Notes under the pieces: generated by a model
Databases searched by the model: none
Told to the model about the DNA's origin: nothing
What the model saw: only the letters and a program-made list of their open reading frames with translations
Part shown: positions 7,567 to 15,439 of the stretch, one piece after another
Numbering within the stretch: position 1 is the stretch's first letter
Layout: every line of letters begins with the position of its first letter
Assembly (NCBI GenBank): GCA_910579285.1
Contig: CAJTTT010000009.1
Location: 4,937 to 68,936, forward strand
Direction of reading: 5' to 3'
DNA length: 64,000 nucleotides
From: an uncultured Lachnospiraceae bacterium
GTDB lineage: Bacteria; Bacillota; Clostridia; Lachnospirales; Lachnospiraceae
Translations under genes and position numbers: made by a program

Positions 7567-7980
7567 TTAGGATTTCTGCCCATCCTGTCTGTGAATATAG
7601 TTTGTGATGATGATGCCACAGGGATTGTGCGAGGGGATCCCGCGCATGATTAACAGCCCGGAATGGGCGTGCGGACCTGTGGTTGGATGAATGGCTGACA
7701 GATGTGACGCAATCTGTCTCACCGTGCGCGATATCGTTCTTACGCTGCGGTTTCTGGCAGCAGACAGTGTCTCTGTCGTGCCGGAATCTCGGACGGACAG
7801 ATATTCCTGCGAGGGAAGATGTCTGGCTGAGGAAGTGATGGCAGAAGAGTGATTTACATAATATCCGTGCGCGCCGCAGACAGTCTCAGTGATGTCTGAG
7901 ACTGAGGATGCACCGAAGCAGATACCCCAGAGCAGCAGGATCAGTATGTAAAAGAGACATAATGTTTTTTTGTATGTTTT
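7567..7980 (-). pseudogene. Open 137-codon frame encoding a possible exported protein, no canonical start
   Basis: On the minus strand a frame runs open from an in-frame TAA (7981-7983) to TAA at 7567. Its first residues (KKTYKKTLCLFYILILLLWG) look like a signal peptide: lysine-rich start, hydrophobic core, then CFGASS. The remaining ~110 residues are polar, rich in Ser, Thr, Arg and His. No ATG, GTG or TTG exists at the proper N-terminus. The nearest ATG, five codons inside this region, is in a different frame. Two A homopolymers (7 and 6 bases) at the start make a frameshift or lost start plausible. It could be a decayed gene, a gene with a rare start (for example CTG), or chance. This fills most of the stretch between Fic and the MerR gene; nothing else convincing was seen there. 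Confidence 0.35.
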
Positions 7981-8011
7981 TTAGAAATAGAAAAAAGAAG
8001 GAATAAAAGTG

Positions 8012-8042
8012 TTGACTATTACGCAACGTAATAGTTTATACT
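8012..8042 (+). promoter_or_regulatory. MerR-type promoter with palindromic operator in a 19-bp spacer
   Basis: TTGACT and TATACT are separated by 19 bases instead of 17, the hallmark of MerR-activated promoters. The spacer region holds the perfect palindrome CTATTACGcaaCGTAATAG (8016-8034). The regulator gene starts about 30 bases downstream, so autoregulation is very likely. Confidence 0.85.
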
Positions 8043-8072
8043 GGCATTACCAAGCGAATGGAGGATATGCCA

Positions 8073-8798
8073 ATGATGACAGTACATGAAGTGAGCAAGC
8101 TTGCCGGGGTGAGTATACGCACTCTGCAATATTATGACAAGATCGGTCTTTTACATCCGACGGGATACACCGATGCGGGCTACAGGCTGTATGACGATGC
8201 AGATCTGGAACGCCTTCAGCATATCTTACTGTTTCGTGTGCTGGAGTTTCCGTTGAAAGATATCAGGGAAATTATAAATAGTCCTGACTTTGATCGGAGC
8301 AAGGCGCTGGAGCAGCAGATAGAAATGCTGACGCTCAAGAAGGAACATCTGGATAACCTGATAAAGTTCGCGATTGGAATAAAAATGTTAGGAGTGAAAT
8401 ATATGGATTTTTCAGCTTTTGATAGGAGCAAACTGGACGAATACGCAAGGCAGGCGAAGGAGCAATTCGGAAATACACAGGAGTACAAAGAGTATGCAGA
8501 GAAATCAAAAAACAGGACAGACCAAGAGGAAAGGCTTATTGCAGACCGCTTTATGCTGCTCTTCAAAGAAGCAGGTGAGATGAAGGACATGAACCCGGCA
8601 TCGCCCCAGGCACAGGATCTTGTGAAAAGGATACAGGACTTTATCACGGAGAATGCGTATACCTGTTCCAAGCAGATCTTGAGCGGACTGGGTAAGATGT
8701 ATTCCAGCGGCGGTGATTTTACCAAAAACATTGATGAAGCAGGGGGCGAGGGAACCAGTGAATTTGTCGATAAGGCAATTCAAATTTATTGCGGTTAA
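8073..8798 (+). CDS. MerR-family regulator with TipAS-like ligand domain
   Basis: Transcription activator: residues 1-75 form the winged helix-turn-helix (VHEVSKLAGVSIRTLQYYDKIGLL, YDDADLERLQHILLFR), then the dimerisation coiled coil (to about 120), then a C-terminal helical domain like TipAS, the antibiotic-binding module of TipA/Mta-type regulators (EEYARQAKEQFGNT-like start; EEERLIADRFMLL). The 241-residue length fits. I start it at ATG 8073 because TGGAGG ends 8 bases upstream; the ATG at 8058 overlaps that ribosome site. It sits under its own operator. No efflux pump is adjacent, so either it controls only itself and remote genes or its target was lost. TipAS ligands in relatives are bulky thiopeptides or amphipathic compounds. 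Confidence 0.88.
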   Translation: MMTVHEVSKLAGVSIRTLQYYDKIGLLHPTGYTDAGYRLYDDADLERLQHILLFRVLEFPLKDIREIINSPDFDRSKALEQQIEMLTLKKEHLDNLIKFAIGIKMLGVKYMDFSAFDRSKLDEYARQAKEQFGNTQEYKEYAEKSKNRTDQEERLIADRFMLLFKEAGEMKDMNPASPQAQDLVKRIQDFITENAYTCSKQILSGLGKMYSSGGDFTKNIDEAGGEGTSEFVDKAIQIYCG

Positions 8799-9114
8799 GC
8801 GTTATGTTACGCGGTATTTGCGCGATAACAAACACTACCAGAACCGCGAAATATGTGATATTATGTAACCTGTAAAAGGGGAACACATATGGAACCTCAT
8901 TCATATGTGAAAGGAAGCTGCGGGAGTGATTTCGCAGTTTTCTTTGTGTCTGCAGATTGTCTTTGAAACTGGCAGTTTATATGGGCAGATTTCAATGATG
9001 CAGCAATCGGAAAATGTCAAATAGGTTGTTTTCCGGCTGGAATTTATATATAATAATTGGTGAAAATGAAGTTTGAAAAATAATTTATGGAAGCGTGGCA
9101 GTTGGAGACGGGTA
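8799..9114 (+). other. Intergenic region, 316 bases, with a perfect 8-bp inverted repeat
   Basis: Contains CACATATG...CATATGTG (8884-8909), a weak GC hairpin CTGCG/CGCAG followed by TTTTC near 8918-8942, and the promoter of the next gene. A 25-codon ORF at 8890 (MEPHSYVKGSCGSDF...) has an AAAAGGGG ribosome site and cannot be excluded as a tiny gene. I see no RNA gene. Confidence 0.5.
9026..9054 (+). promoter_or_regulatory. Sigma-A promoter of flavodoxin-ferredoxin gene
   Basis: TTGTTT and TATAAT with a 17-base spacer, 60 bases upstream of the chosen start codon. Confidence 0.7.
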
Positions 9115-9876
9115 ATGACAGGAATCTATTTTAGTGGCACAGGGAACACAAAATTTTGTGTTGATAATTTTATGAAAGAATATGATAACAGCCAAAATTC
9201 ATTTTCTATTGAAGAGAAGGTCGCTGTGGAGAAAATAGAAAAGGACAGCACAATTGTGATAGGTTACCCGGTGCAATATAGCAACATCCCCAAAATACTG
9301 CGGGATTATATTGTGGATAATCGGTATCTCTGGAAAGGGAAGAATATTTTTATCATCGCTACAATGGGGCTTTTCAGTGGTGACGGGGCAGGGATACTGG
9401 CGCGGCTTTTAAAGAGTTATGGCGCGGTGATCGTGGGCGGACTGCATGTGAAAATGCCGGACAGCATTTGCGATGAGAAAGTATTAAAACGCAGTTTTGA
9501 ACAAAATAGAAAAGTGGTAATGGGGGCAGAGGAAAAAATAGGTAAATGCGTGTACCATATAAAAAACGGGAAACCGCCGCAGGAGGGATTAGGAATTGCG
9601 TGTCATCTGGCAGGGCTATTTGGGCAGAGACTGTACTTCTTTTGGAAAATCTCAAAATATACGGATCAATTAAAAATCAATTCTTTCAAATGTATTGGCT
9701 GTGGTTTATGCGAAAAAGTATGTCCTATGAGTAATATTGCAGTAAAAAATGGACTTGCCGTTTCAAGCGGTACATGTACGATGTGTTACCGCTGTATCAA
9801 TAAATGTCCGGCACAGGCAATCACATTGTTAGGGAAAAAGGTGATCGAACAAAATGATGTAAGTAAGTATTTATAA
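9115..9876 (+). CDS. EFR1-type flavodoxin/2x[4Fe-4S] ferredoxin fusion
   Basis: A 253-residue electron-transfer protein. Residues 1-150 are flavodoxin-like, with the FMN phosphate loop FSGTGNTK at the very N-terminus and GYPVQYSNIPKILRD. Residues ~185-240 hold two [4Fe-4S] motifs, CIGCGLCEKVCPM and CTMCYRCINKCPA. It probably passes electrons between FMN and clusters in an anaerobic redox reaction; the partner is unknown. ATG 9115 has GGAG 7 bases upstream and makes the FMN loop N-terminal, as in flavodoxins. A TTG 14 codons earlier is less likely. It is monocistronic. The A+T-rich composition resembles the Fic gene, suggesting the whole 6-10 kb stretch is accessory. Confidence 0.9.
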   Translation: MTGIYFSGTGNTKFCVDNFMKEYDNSQNSFSIEEKVAVEKIEKDSTIVIGYPVQYSNIPKILRDYIVDNRYLWKGKNIFIIATMGLFSGDGAGILARLLKSYGAVIVGGLHVKMPDSICDEKVLKRSFEQNRKVVMGAEEKIGKCVYHIKNGKPPQEGLGIACHLAGLFGQRLYFFWKISKYTDQLKINSFKCIGCGLCEKVCPMSNIAVKNGLAVSSGTCTMCYRCINKCPAQAITLLGKKVIEQNDVSKYL

Positions 9877-9976
9877 AGTCCTATTGATCGGGCAGACATA
9901 TTTTTCCAGAAATTTCCGCCAGAATTTCGCAATATTCTCTATACATTCTCGCAGAAACATGATATAGTTGTTAAGG

Positions 9977-10036
9977 ATTGTTACAAAATGTGACAAATTG
10001 TAATAATTTGAAATACAATTGTTACAAATGTATACA
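9977..10036 (+). promoter_or_regulatory. Promoter and repeated TTACAA motifs before the lysozyme gene
   Basis: TTGAAA (10008) and TATACA (10031) with a 17-base spacer. ATTGTTACAAA occurs twice (9977-9987 and 10018-10028), the second inside the spacer. TTACAA/TTGTAA (9981/9998) is an inverted pair between them. The layout suggests a regulator site overlapping the promoter. Confidence 0.55.
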
Positions 10037-10127
10037 TGGAGGAACAGTCTGAAAAGACAAAAGAATACAGGAATGTGAGAAAACGAAAGGGAAAGATTCG
10101 GTGCACAGCGTCGGGTCAAAGGTACAA

Positions 10128-11336
10128 ATGATAAAATTAAATAGCGAATGGTTACATAGATTATACAGGGGAAGGAAGCGGATGGCTGCACTCTGTCTGG
10201 CAGGTGCACTGGCATTTGCGCCGGGGATTAAGGCGGAGGCGATTGGAGCGGGCAGTTCCATTGCCAGAGGCATTGATGTGTCCAAGCATAATCTGAGTAT
10301 TGACTGGAGTCAGGTGCCCTCTTCGGGGGTGTCCTTTGTTTTTGTGAAGGCGGGAAGCACGAACTCAGGTGTTGACCCCTATTTTGATGCGAACATGCGC
10401 GGCGCCAACGCGGCCGGTCTGCGGACGGGAGTGTATCTGTATTCCTATGCGGCCAATGCGGAGCAGGCGAGGGCTGAGGCGAATCAGCTGATGCAGTGGA
10501 TCGGAAACTACACAGTGAGCTACCCGGTGGTTTTTGATGTGGAGGCGCCCTGTCATAAGAATATGTCCCAGGCGCAGCTTCAGGAGCTGATCAATGCGTT
10601 CTGCTCGATTGTTGAGGCCAACGGTTATTACCCGGTGGTCTATTCCAGCCGGAATATGTTCAGGGACAAGATCGGCAACATCGGGTACGACAAATGGGTG
10701 GCGCAGTATGCGGATGCGCTTGAGTATGACGGCGGCGCGGCATTCTGGCAGAACACTTCCCACGGCAAGGTTGCGGGGATTCCCACCAGGGTGGACATGA
10801 ATTATCAGTTCAAGGATTATGCATCGCTGATTGTGGCGGACGGTTTTGCGCCCCGCGGTGATCAGACTGTATTTTATGCGGGATATCGGATGCAGAAAAA
10901 CTGCTGGGCGAATTGGGAGGATAAAAAGTATCATCTGGACGAGAACGGATTCGTGCAGAAGGGCTGTTGGTTTGAGGACGAGACAGGCAGATATTTCCTT
11001 GCCACAAAGGACGGACATGCGCTGCGTGAGGATGTGACGATTGAGGGGCAGGACTATTATTTTGATGAGAATGCGGTGATGCAGCGGGGACTGGTGACAA
11101 AACCCAACGGCAGTGTATATTATTACGATCCGGCCACAGGCGCGTTACAGAGAAATGTGACGGTAAATGTGGATGGCACAGATTACACGGTAGATGGAAA
11201 TGGTGTGGCGGCTGTGGCTGCGCCTCCCGCGGAAACGGATCCCGCACAGGCAGCGGACGGGGAAGCCGCGTCTGCGCCGGCAGACGGTACACAGGATCAG
11301 CCGATTCCGGCTGACAACGCGGAGCCGGCACAGTAA
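10128..11336 (+). CDS. Secreted GH25 lysozyme with C-terminal cell-wall-binding repeats
   Basis: N,O-diacetylmuramidase that cleaves the glycan of peptidoglycan. A long basic n-region (WLHRLYRGRKRM) and hydrophobic core (AALCLAGALAFAPG) form a signal peptide, with cleavage probably after AEA. The GH25 barrel follows: ARGIDVSKHN (Asp50), FVFVKAG, and FDVEAP with Asp137 and the catalytic Glu139. After residue ~250 come aromatic/Gly repeats of the cell-wall-binding (glucan/choline) type (YHLDENGFVQKGCW, YYFDENAVMQRG, YYYDPATGALQRN), then a Pro/Ala/Asp-rich tail. ATG 10128 is chosen; an in-frame GTG at 10101 with AAAGG upstream is a real alternative. Likely roles are wall turnover or attack on other bacteria. 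Confidence 0.9.
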   Translation: MIKLNSEWLHRLYRGRKRMAALCLAGALAFAPGIKAEAIGAGSSIARGIDVSKHNLSIDWSQVPSSGVSFVFVKAGSTNSGVDPYFDANMRGANAAGLRTGVYLYSYAANAEQARAEANQLMQWIGNYTVSYPVVFDVEAPCHKNMSQAQLQELINAFCSIVEANGYYPVVYSSRNMFRDKIGNIGYDKWVAQYADALEYDGGAAFWQNTSHGKVAGIPTRVDMNYQFKDYASLIVADGFAPRGDQTVFYAGYRMQKNCWANWEDKKYHLDENGFVQKGCWFEDETGRYFLATKDGHALREDVTIEGQDYYFDENAVMQRGLVTKPNGSVYYYDPATGALQRNVTVNVDGTDYTVDGNGVAAVAAPPAETDPAQAADGEAASAPADGTQDQPIPADNAEPAQ

Positions 11337-11451
11337 GTGCGCAGGGACACAGGCTGCAGGGGATATCTGCCGGATTGCCGGGAGCAGAAAGGCAGCCGGG
11401 AACGTGCAGGAAAAAGCATGATAAAATCGGACCATAAAGGGTATATGACAG

Positions 11452-11484
11452 AAGGGCGTCGGTGAAAACGGGCGTCCTTTTTTA
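11452..11484 (+). terminator. Intrinsic terminator after the lysozyme gene
   Basis: AAGGGCGTC pairs with GGCGTCCTT through nine pairs including two G-T wobbles, loop about 9 bases, then a T6 run and TATCTTTC. Confidence 0.7.
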
Positions 11485-11506
11485 TCTTTCATATGGAGAA
11501 AACCTC

Positions 11507-11535
11507 TTTTAAATATGGCGGTGATAGTATATAAT
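11507..11535 (+). promoter_or_regulatory. Probable promoter of the zf-HC2 gene and polA unit
   Basis: TTTTAA and TATAAT with a 17-base spacer, 83 bases before the zf-HC2 start codon. The -35 box is weak. Confidence 0.45.
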
Positions 11536-11617
11536 AAAATCTGTATGGGCAGAGTGAAAAGAAATTCAGAATGCCTGAAAGGCGGCATTCTCTGCAGCTA
11601 GAAAGGCGTGGCGGCGA

Positions 11618-11938
11618 ATGAACTGTAAAGAGGCAGAAAAGAAAATACCCCCGTTTCTGGATGATGAACTGGACGGAAGGGGCCTGGCGGAGTTTGTGGA
11701 GCATATCGAGGACTGCCCGGAGTGTATGGAGGAGTTATCCATTCAGTTTCTGGTAGCCGAGGGGCTGGAGCAGCTGGAGCAGGGCAATAATTTTAATCTG
11801 CAGAAAGCGCTTACATGGAAGCTGGAAGATGCGGATGACAAGATTCGTGTCAACCGCATTTTGAGGCATATCCTTCTGGTGCTGGAGGCCGCTGTTGTGG
11901 CGGCAATTATTGCGGCGCTGGTCATCGTGTCAGTGTGA
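11618..11938 (+). CDS. zf-HC2 anti-sigma-like membrane protein
   Basis: A 106-residue protein with an N-terminal zinc-binding anti-sigma motif: Cys3, then His29, Cys33 and Cys36 in VEHIEDCPEC. A C-terminal membrane helix (ILLVLEAAVVAAIIAALVIVSV) has a short exported end. This is the layout of ECF anti-sigma factors such as RsiW, but no sigma gene is adjacent, so the partner is unlinked or absent. It lies about 80 bases before polA on the same strand, and no terminator is seen between them. Calling it an anti-sigma factor is therefore inferred from the domain only. Confidence 0.8.
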   Translation: MNCKEAEKKIPPFLDDELDGRGLAEFVEHIEDCPECMEELSIQFLVAEGLEQLEQGNNFNLQKALTWKLEDADDKIRVNRILRHILLVLEAAVVAAIIAALVIVSV

Positions 11939-12019
11939 GAAACCGATGCAGGGCAGCAGTGATCCAGGGAATGCGGGGGCTCCTGTATGAGTAAAACAGA
12001 CAGAAAGGCTTGAGGGTAT

Positions 12020-14749
12020 ATGGCTTTGAAACTGGTTTTGATAGATGGACACAGTATATTGCACAGGGCGTTTTACGGGGTGCCGGAACTGACCAACGGG
12101 CAGGGGCTCCACACAAATGCAATATACGGATTTTTAAATATTATGTTTAAGATTCTGGAGGAGGAGCAGGCGGATTATCTGGCGGTAGCTTTTGACGTCC
12201 ATGCGCCCACCTTCCGTCACGAGATATATAAAGAGTATAAAGGTACGAGAAAACCCATGCCTACAGAGCTTAGGGAACAGGTGCCGGTGATGAAGGAACT
12301 GCTTCTTGCTATGGGTATCTGTGTGGTGGAGCAGGCGGGTCTGGAGGCGGATGATATACTGGGAACCATTGCGAAGCGTGCGCAGCGGGAGGGGATGGAA
12401 GTTTCCCTTGTGTCTGGAGACCGGGATCTTCTGCAGGTGGCAACAGATCATATCCGCATCCGCATTCCGAAGACCAAAGGCGGCAGAACCCAGGTGGAGG
12501 ATTATTACGCGAAGGACGTGGAGGCGGCTTATCAGGTCAATCCGATCCAGTTTATCGACTTAAAGGCGTTGATGGGGGATACGGCGGACAACATTCCAGG
12601 GGTGCCGAAGGTAGGAGAAAAAACAGCCACAGAGCTGATGGTCACCTATGGGTCGTTGGAAAATATTTATGCCCATGTGGAGGAGATTTCTAAAAAGTCG
12701 ATCCGGGAATCTTTGATTGCGAACCGGGATCTGGCGGATTTGAGCAAGGTGCTGGCAACCATCAACGTGGATGCGGAGATTGCTTTTGATTTTGATAAGG
12801 CGAAGATCAGTGATTTCTATACCGAGGAAGCCTATGTGCTGTGTAAGAAACTGGAGTTTAAGAATATCCTGTCCCGCTTTTCCAAGGATGTGTCGGTGTC
12901 AAACAGGCAGGAGGCAGATTTTCATACCGTGACCGAAAAGACGGAAGTGGAGGCGCTGTTTGAAGCCTGCCGGGAAAAGGCGGAAAGCGCGGAGGACTGC
13001 TGCGAGATCGGGCTTGCAGTTTTTCGGGACAGCAGGGAAGAGAATGGCTGTATGGGCATTGCCCTTGCGCTGGAAGAAAACAGGGTGTCCTTTATTCCCT
13101 GTCAGGGAGAGGTGACGGAAGGCTATCTGAGAGAGCGTCTGACTTCCTTGAACAGAGATGAGTTATGTAAACTAAATGTGTTTGATATCAAGTCTCTTTA
13201 TGATATGATAGAAGAACCGGGAGAGGAGAGCATGTGGCGCGGGGAAGAAGGCGCACAGGACGTGCGGAAACCTTACCGGGCGCAGAGATACTTTGATATT
13301 TTGATAGCGGCGTATCTCGTCAATCCTTTGAAGAGCGATTATCAGACGGAAGACATCGCCGGGGAGTATCTGTCGCTGACCATCCCGGACAGGACACAGG
13401 TTTGCGGGAAGGGCACTTACGCGCAGGCTTACGGGAAGGAGCCGGAGGCTTTTGCGCAGTACGCCTGTTACCAGGCCTATGTGTGTCTGGCGGCAGGGAA
13501 GGTTCTGCGGGATAAGCTTGCAGAGCAGGGAATGGACACGCTCTTTTATGAGATTGAGATGCCCCTTTCCCGGGTGCTCTACGATATGGAACAGTACGGC
13601 GTAATGGTGCAGCCAGCGGAGCTTAAGGCTTACGGGGAGGCGCTGACCGGGAGAATCACCGAATTGGAGCAGGCGGTTTACCGGCAGGCGGACTGCACGT
13701 TCAATATCAATTCGCCCAAGCAGCTTGCGGAGATTCTCTTTGAAAAAATGGGTATCAAGGGCGGCAAAAAGACGAAGACGGGGTATTCCACGGCAGCGGA
13801 TGTGCTGGAGAAGCTGGCGCCGGACTATCCGATTGTATCTGATATACTGGAATACAGGGGACTGATGAAGCTGAAGTCCACTTATGCGGAGGGGCTTTCG
13901 GCATGTATCGCAGCGGACGGCAGGATTCATTCCACCTTTAATCAGACCATCACGGCCACCGGGCGGATCAGTTCCACGGAGCCCAATCTGCAGAACATTC
14001 CGATGCGCATGGAGCTGGGGCGGCGGATCCGAAAGGTGTTCGTGCCAAAGGAAGGGTATCTTTTCATGGATGCGGATTACTCCCAGATTGAGCTGCGGAT
14101 TCTGGCGCATATGTCCGAGGATGCGCAGTTGATTGAGGCATATCGGATGGAGGAGGACATTCACAGGATTACTGCTTCCAAGGTGTTCCATACGCCTTTT
14201 GAGGAAGTGACGGACTTGCAGAGGCGCAATGCCAAGGCGGTTAATTTCGGCATTGTCTACGGCATCAGCTCTTTCGGATTGAGTCAGGATTTGAGCATTT
14301 CCAAGAAGGAAGCGGCGGAATATATCGAGCAGTATTTTGACACATATCCGGGGGTGAAGTGTTTTCTGGATCATATGGTGGCGGAGGCGAAGGAGAAGGG
14401 GTATGTGACGACAATGTACGGGCGCAGACGTCCGATCCCGGAACTTTCCTCCAACAATTTCATGCAGCGTTCTTTCGGTGAGCGGGTAGCCATGAATTCG
14501 CCGATTCAGGGGACGGCGGCTGATATTATGAAGATCGCCATGATCCGGGTGTGGGAAAGCCTGCACAGGGAAAATCTGAAATCCCGTCTGATTTTACAGG
14601 TGCACGATGAACTGCTGATTGAGACGGAGGCCGGGGAGGAAGAGCAGGTACAGCGGATTCTCACGGAGCAGATGCAGCAGGCGGCGGAGCTGTCCGTGCG
14701 GCTGGAGATCGACCTGCACACGGGAGCGGACTGGTATGAGGCAAAGTAG
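12020..14749 (+). CDS. polA: DNA polymerase I
   Basis: Repair and Okazaki-fragment polymerase, 909 residues. Residues 1-290 are the 5'-3' exonuclease (LIDGHSILHRAFYG at the start; VSGDRDLLQVA; ALMGDTADNIPGVPKVGEKTA). Residues ~300-480 align in position with the 3'-5' exonuclease, but the DxE motif is absent (EIGLAVFRDS), so proofreading is probably lost, as in Bacillus PolA. Residues 490-909 are the family A polymerase: motif A DADYSQIELRIL (Asp684), O-helix RRNAKAVNFGIVYG, and motif C QVHDELLIE. The start follows a GAGGG ribosome site. coaE follows 82 bases later, a common arrangement in Firmicutes. Confidence 0.97.
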   Translation: MALKLVLIDGHSILHRAFYGVPELTNGQGLHTNAIYGFLNIMFKILEEEQADYLAVAFDVHAPTFRHEIYKEYKGTRKPMPTELREQVPVMKELLLAMGICVVEQAGLEADDILGTIAKRAQREGMEVSLVSGDRDLLQVATDHIRIRIPKTKGGRTQVEDYYAKDVEAAYQVNPIQFIDLKALMGDTADNIPGVPKVGEKTATELMVTYGSLENIYAHVEEISKKSIRESLIANRDLADLSKVLATINVDAEIAFDFDKAKISDFYTEEAYVLCKKLEFKNILSRFSKDVSVSNRQEADFHTVTEKTEVEALFEACREKAESAEDCCEIGLAVFRDSREENGCMGIALALEENRVSFIPCQGEVTEGYLRERLTSLNRDELCKLNVFDIKSLYDMIEEPGEESMWRGEEGAQDVRKPYRAQRYFDILIAAYLVNPLKSDYQTEDIAGEYLSLTIPDRTQVCGKGTYAQAYGKEPEAFAQYACYQAYVCLAAGKVLRDKLAEQGMDTLFYEIEMPLSRVLYDMEQYGVMVQPAELKAYGEALTGRITELEQAVYRQADCTFNINSPKQLAEILFEKMGIKGGKKTKTGYSTAADVLEKLAPDYPIVSDILEYRGLMKLKSTYAEGLSACIAADGRIHSTFNQTITATGRISSTEPNLQNIPMRMELGRRIRKVFVPKEGYLFMDADYSQIELRILAHMSEDAQLIEAYRMEEDIHRITASKVFHTPFEEVTDLQRRNAKAVNFGIVYGISSFGLSQDLSISKKEAAEYIEQYFDTYPGVKCFLDHMVAEAKEKGYVTTMYGRRRPIPELSSNNFMQRSFGERVAMNSPIQGTAADIMKIAMIRVWESLHRENLKSRLILQVHDELLIETEAGEEEQVQRILTEQMQQAAELSVRLEIDLHTGADWYEAK

Positions 14750-14830
14750 GACACACCGGCGTGCACCAGGAGATGCGGTCAGAAATCTGCGGCAGTGCCG
14801 CGGCGAAAAGAAAAACACAAGGCGGATAAC

Positions 14831-15439
14831 ATGAAAGTCATAGGGATTACAGGCGGCGTGGGAGCCGGAAAATCGGAAGTGCTGGCCTATCTGGAACGGC
14901 GGCGGGACTGCCGCGTAATTATGGCGGACCGGGTGGCACATCAGCTGGAGGAGCCGGGAGAAGCCTGCTATGAACCGTTAAAGGCGCTCCTTGGCACAGA
15001 GATTCTGGATGCCGGGGGCAGGATTGATAAGCGGAAAATGGCGGCCCGGATTTTCAGGGATGGCGAGCTGTTACTTAAGGTAAACGGCATTGTGCATCCG
15101 GCGGTGAAGGCATACCTGACGGAACAGATAGAAAATGAGCGGGACGCGGGGCAGCTTTCCTGGCTGTTCATAGAGGCGGCGCTTCTGATTGAGGAAGGCT
15201 ATGCCGGGATTCTGGATGAGCTCTGGTACATTCATGCGGACGAGGAGGTCAGGCGGCAGAGGCTTCGGAAAACGCGGGGGTACACGGACGAAAAGATAGA
15301 TGCCATCCTGCAAAAGCAGCTTTCAGAGCAGGCATTTCGAAAACACTGCAGCGTAGTGATAGAGAACAACGGAACACTGGAAAGTGTTTACACACAAATA
15401 GAAAAAGAAGTGGGGGAAGATCAGTGGCAGAAGCGATGA
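14831..15439 (+). CDS. coaE: Dephospho-CoA kinase
   Basis: Last enzyme of coenzyme A synthesis; phosphorylates the ribose 3'-OH of dephospho-CoA. P-loop GGVGAGKS spans residues 8-15, followed by MADRVAHQL (the DxxxH-type substrate segment) and the lid region RRQRLRKTRGYTDEKID. The 202-residue length is normal. I start at ATG 14831, with AAGGCGG upstream, because this places the P-loop at the family's usual distance from the N-terminus. A GTG twelve codons earlier only adds a basic leader. The 3' end overlaps the next gene by 16 bases. Confidence 0.95.
   Translation: MKVIGITGGVGAGKSEVLAYLERRRDCRVIMADRVAHQLEEPGEACYEPLKALLGTEILDAGGRIDKRKMAARIFRDGELLLKVNGIVHPAVKAYLTEQIENERDAGQLSWLFIEAALLIEEGYAGILDELWYIHADEEVRRQRLRKTRGYTDEKIDAILQKQLSEQAFRKHCSVVIENNGTLESVYTQIEKEVGEDQWQKR

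Noticed and set aside
8890..8967. 25-codon ORF with an AAAAGGGG ribosome site
   Set aside because: Too short to judge and overlaps an 8-bp inverted repeat. Mentioned under the intergenic entry but not called as a gene.
10036..10131. 31-codon ORF ending in ATGA over the lysozyme start
   Set aside because: Its ATG is part of the -10 box, so it would not be transcribed.
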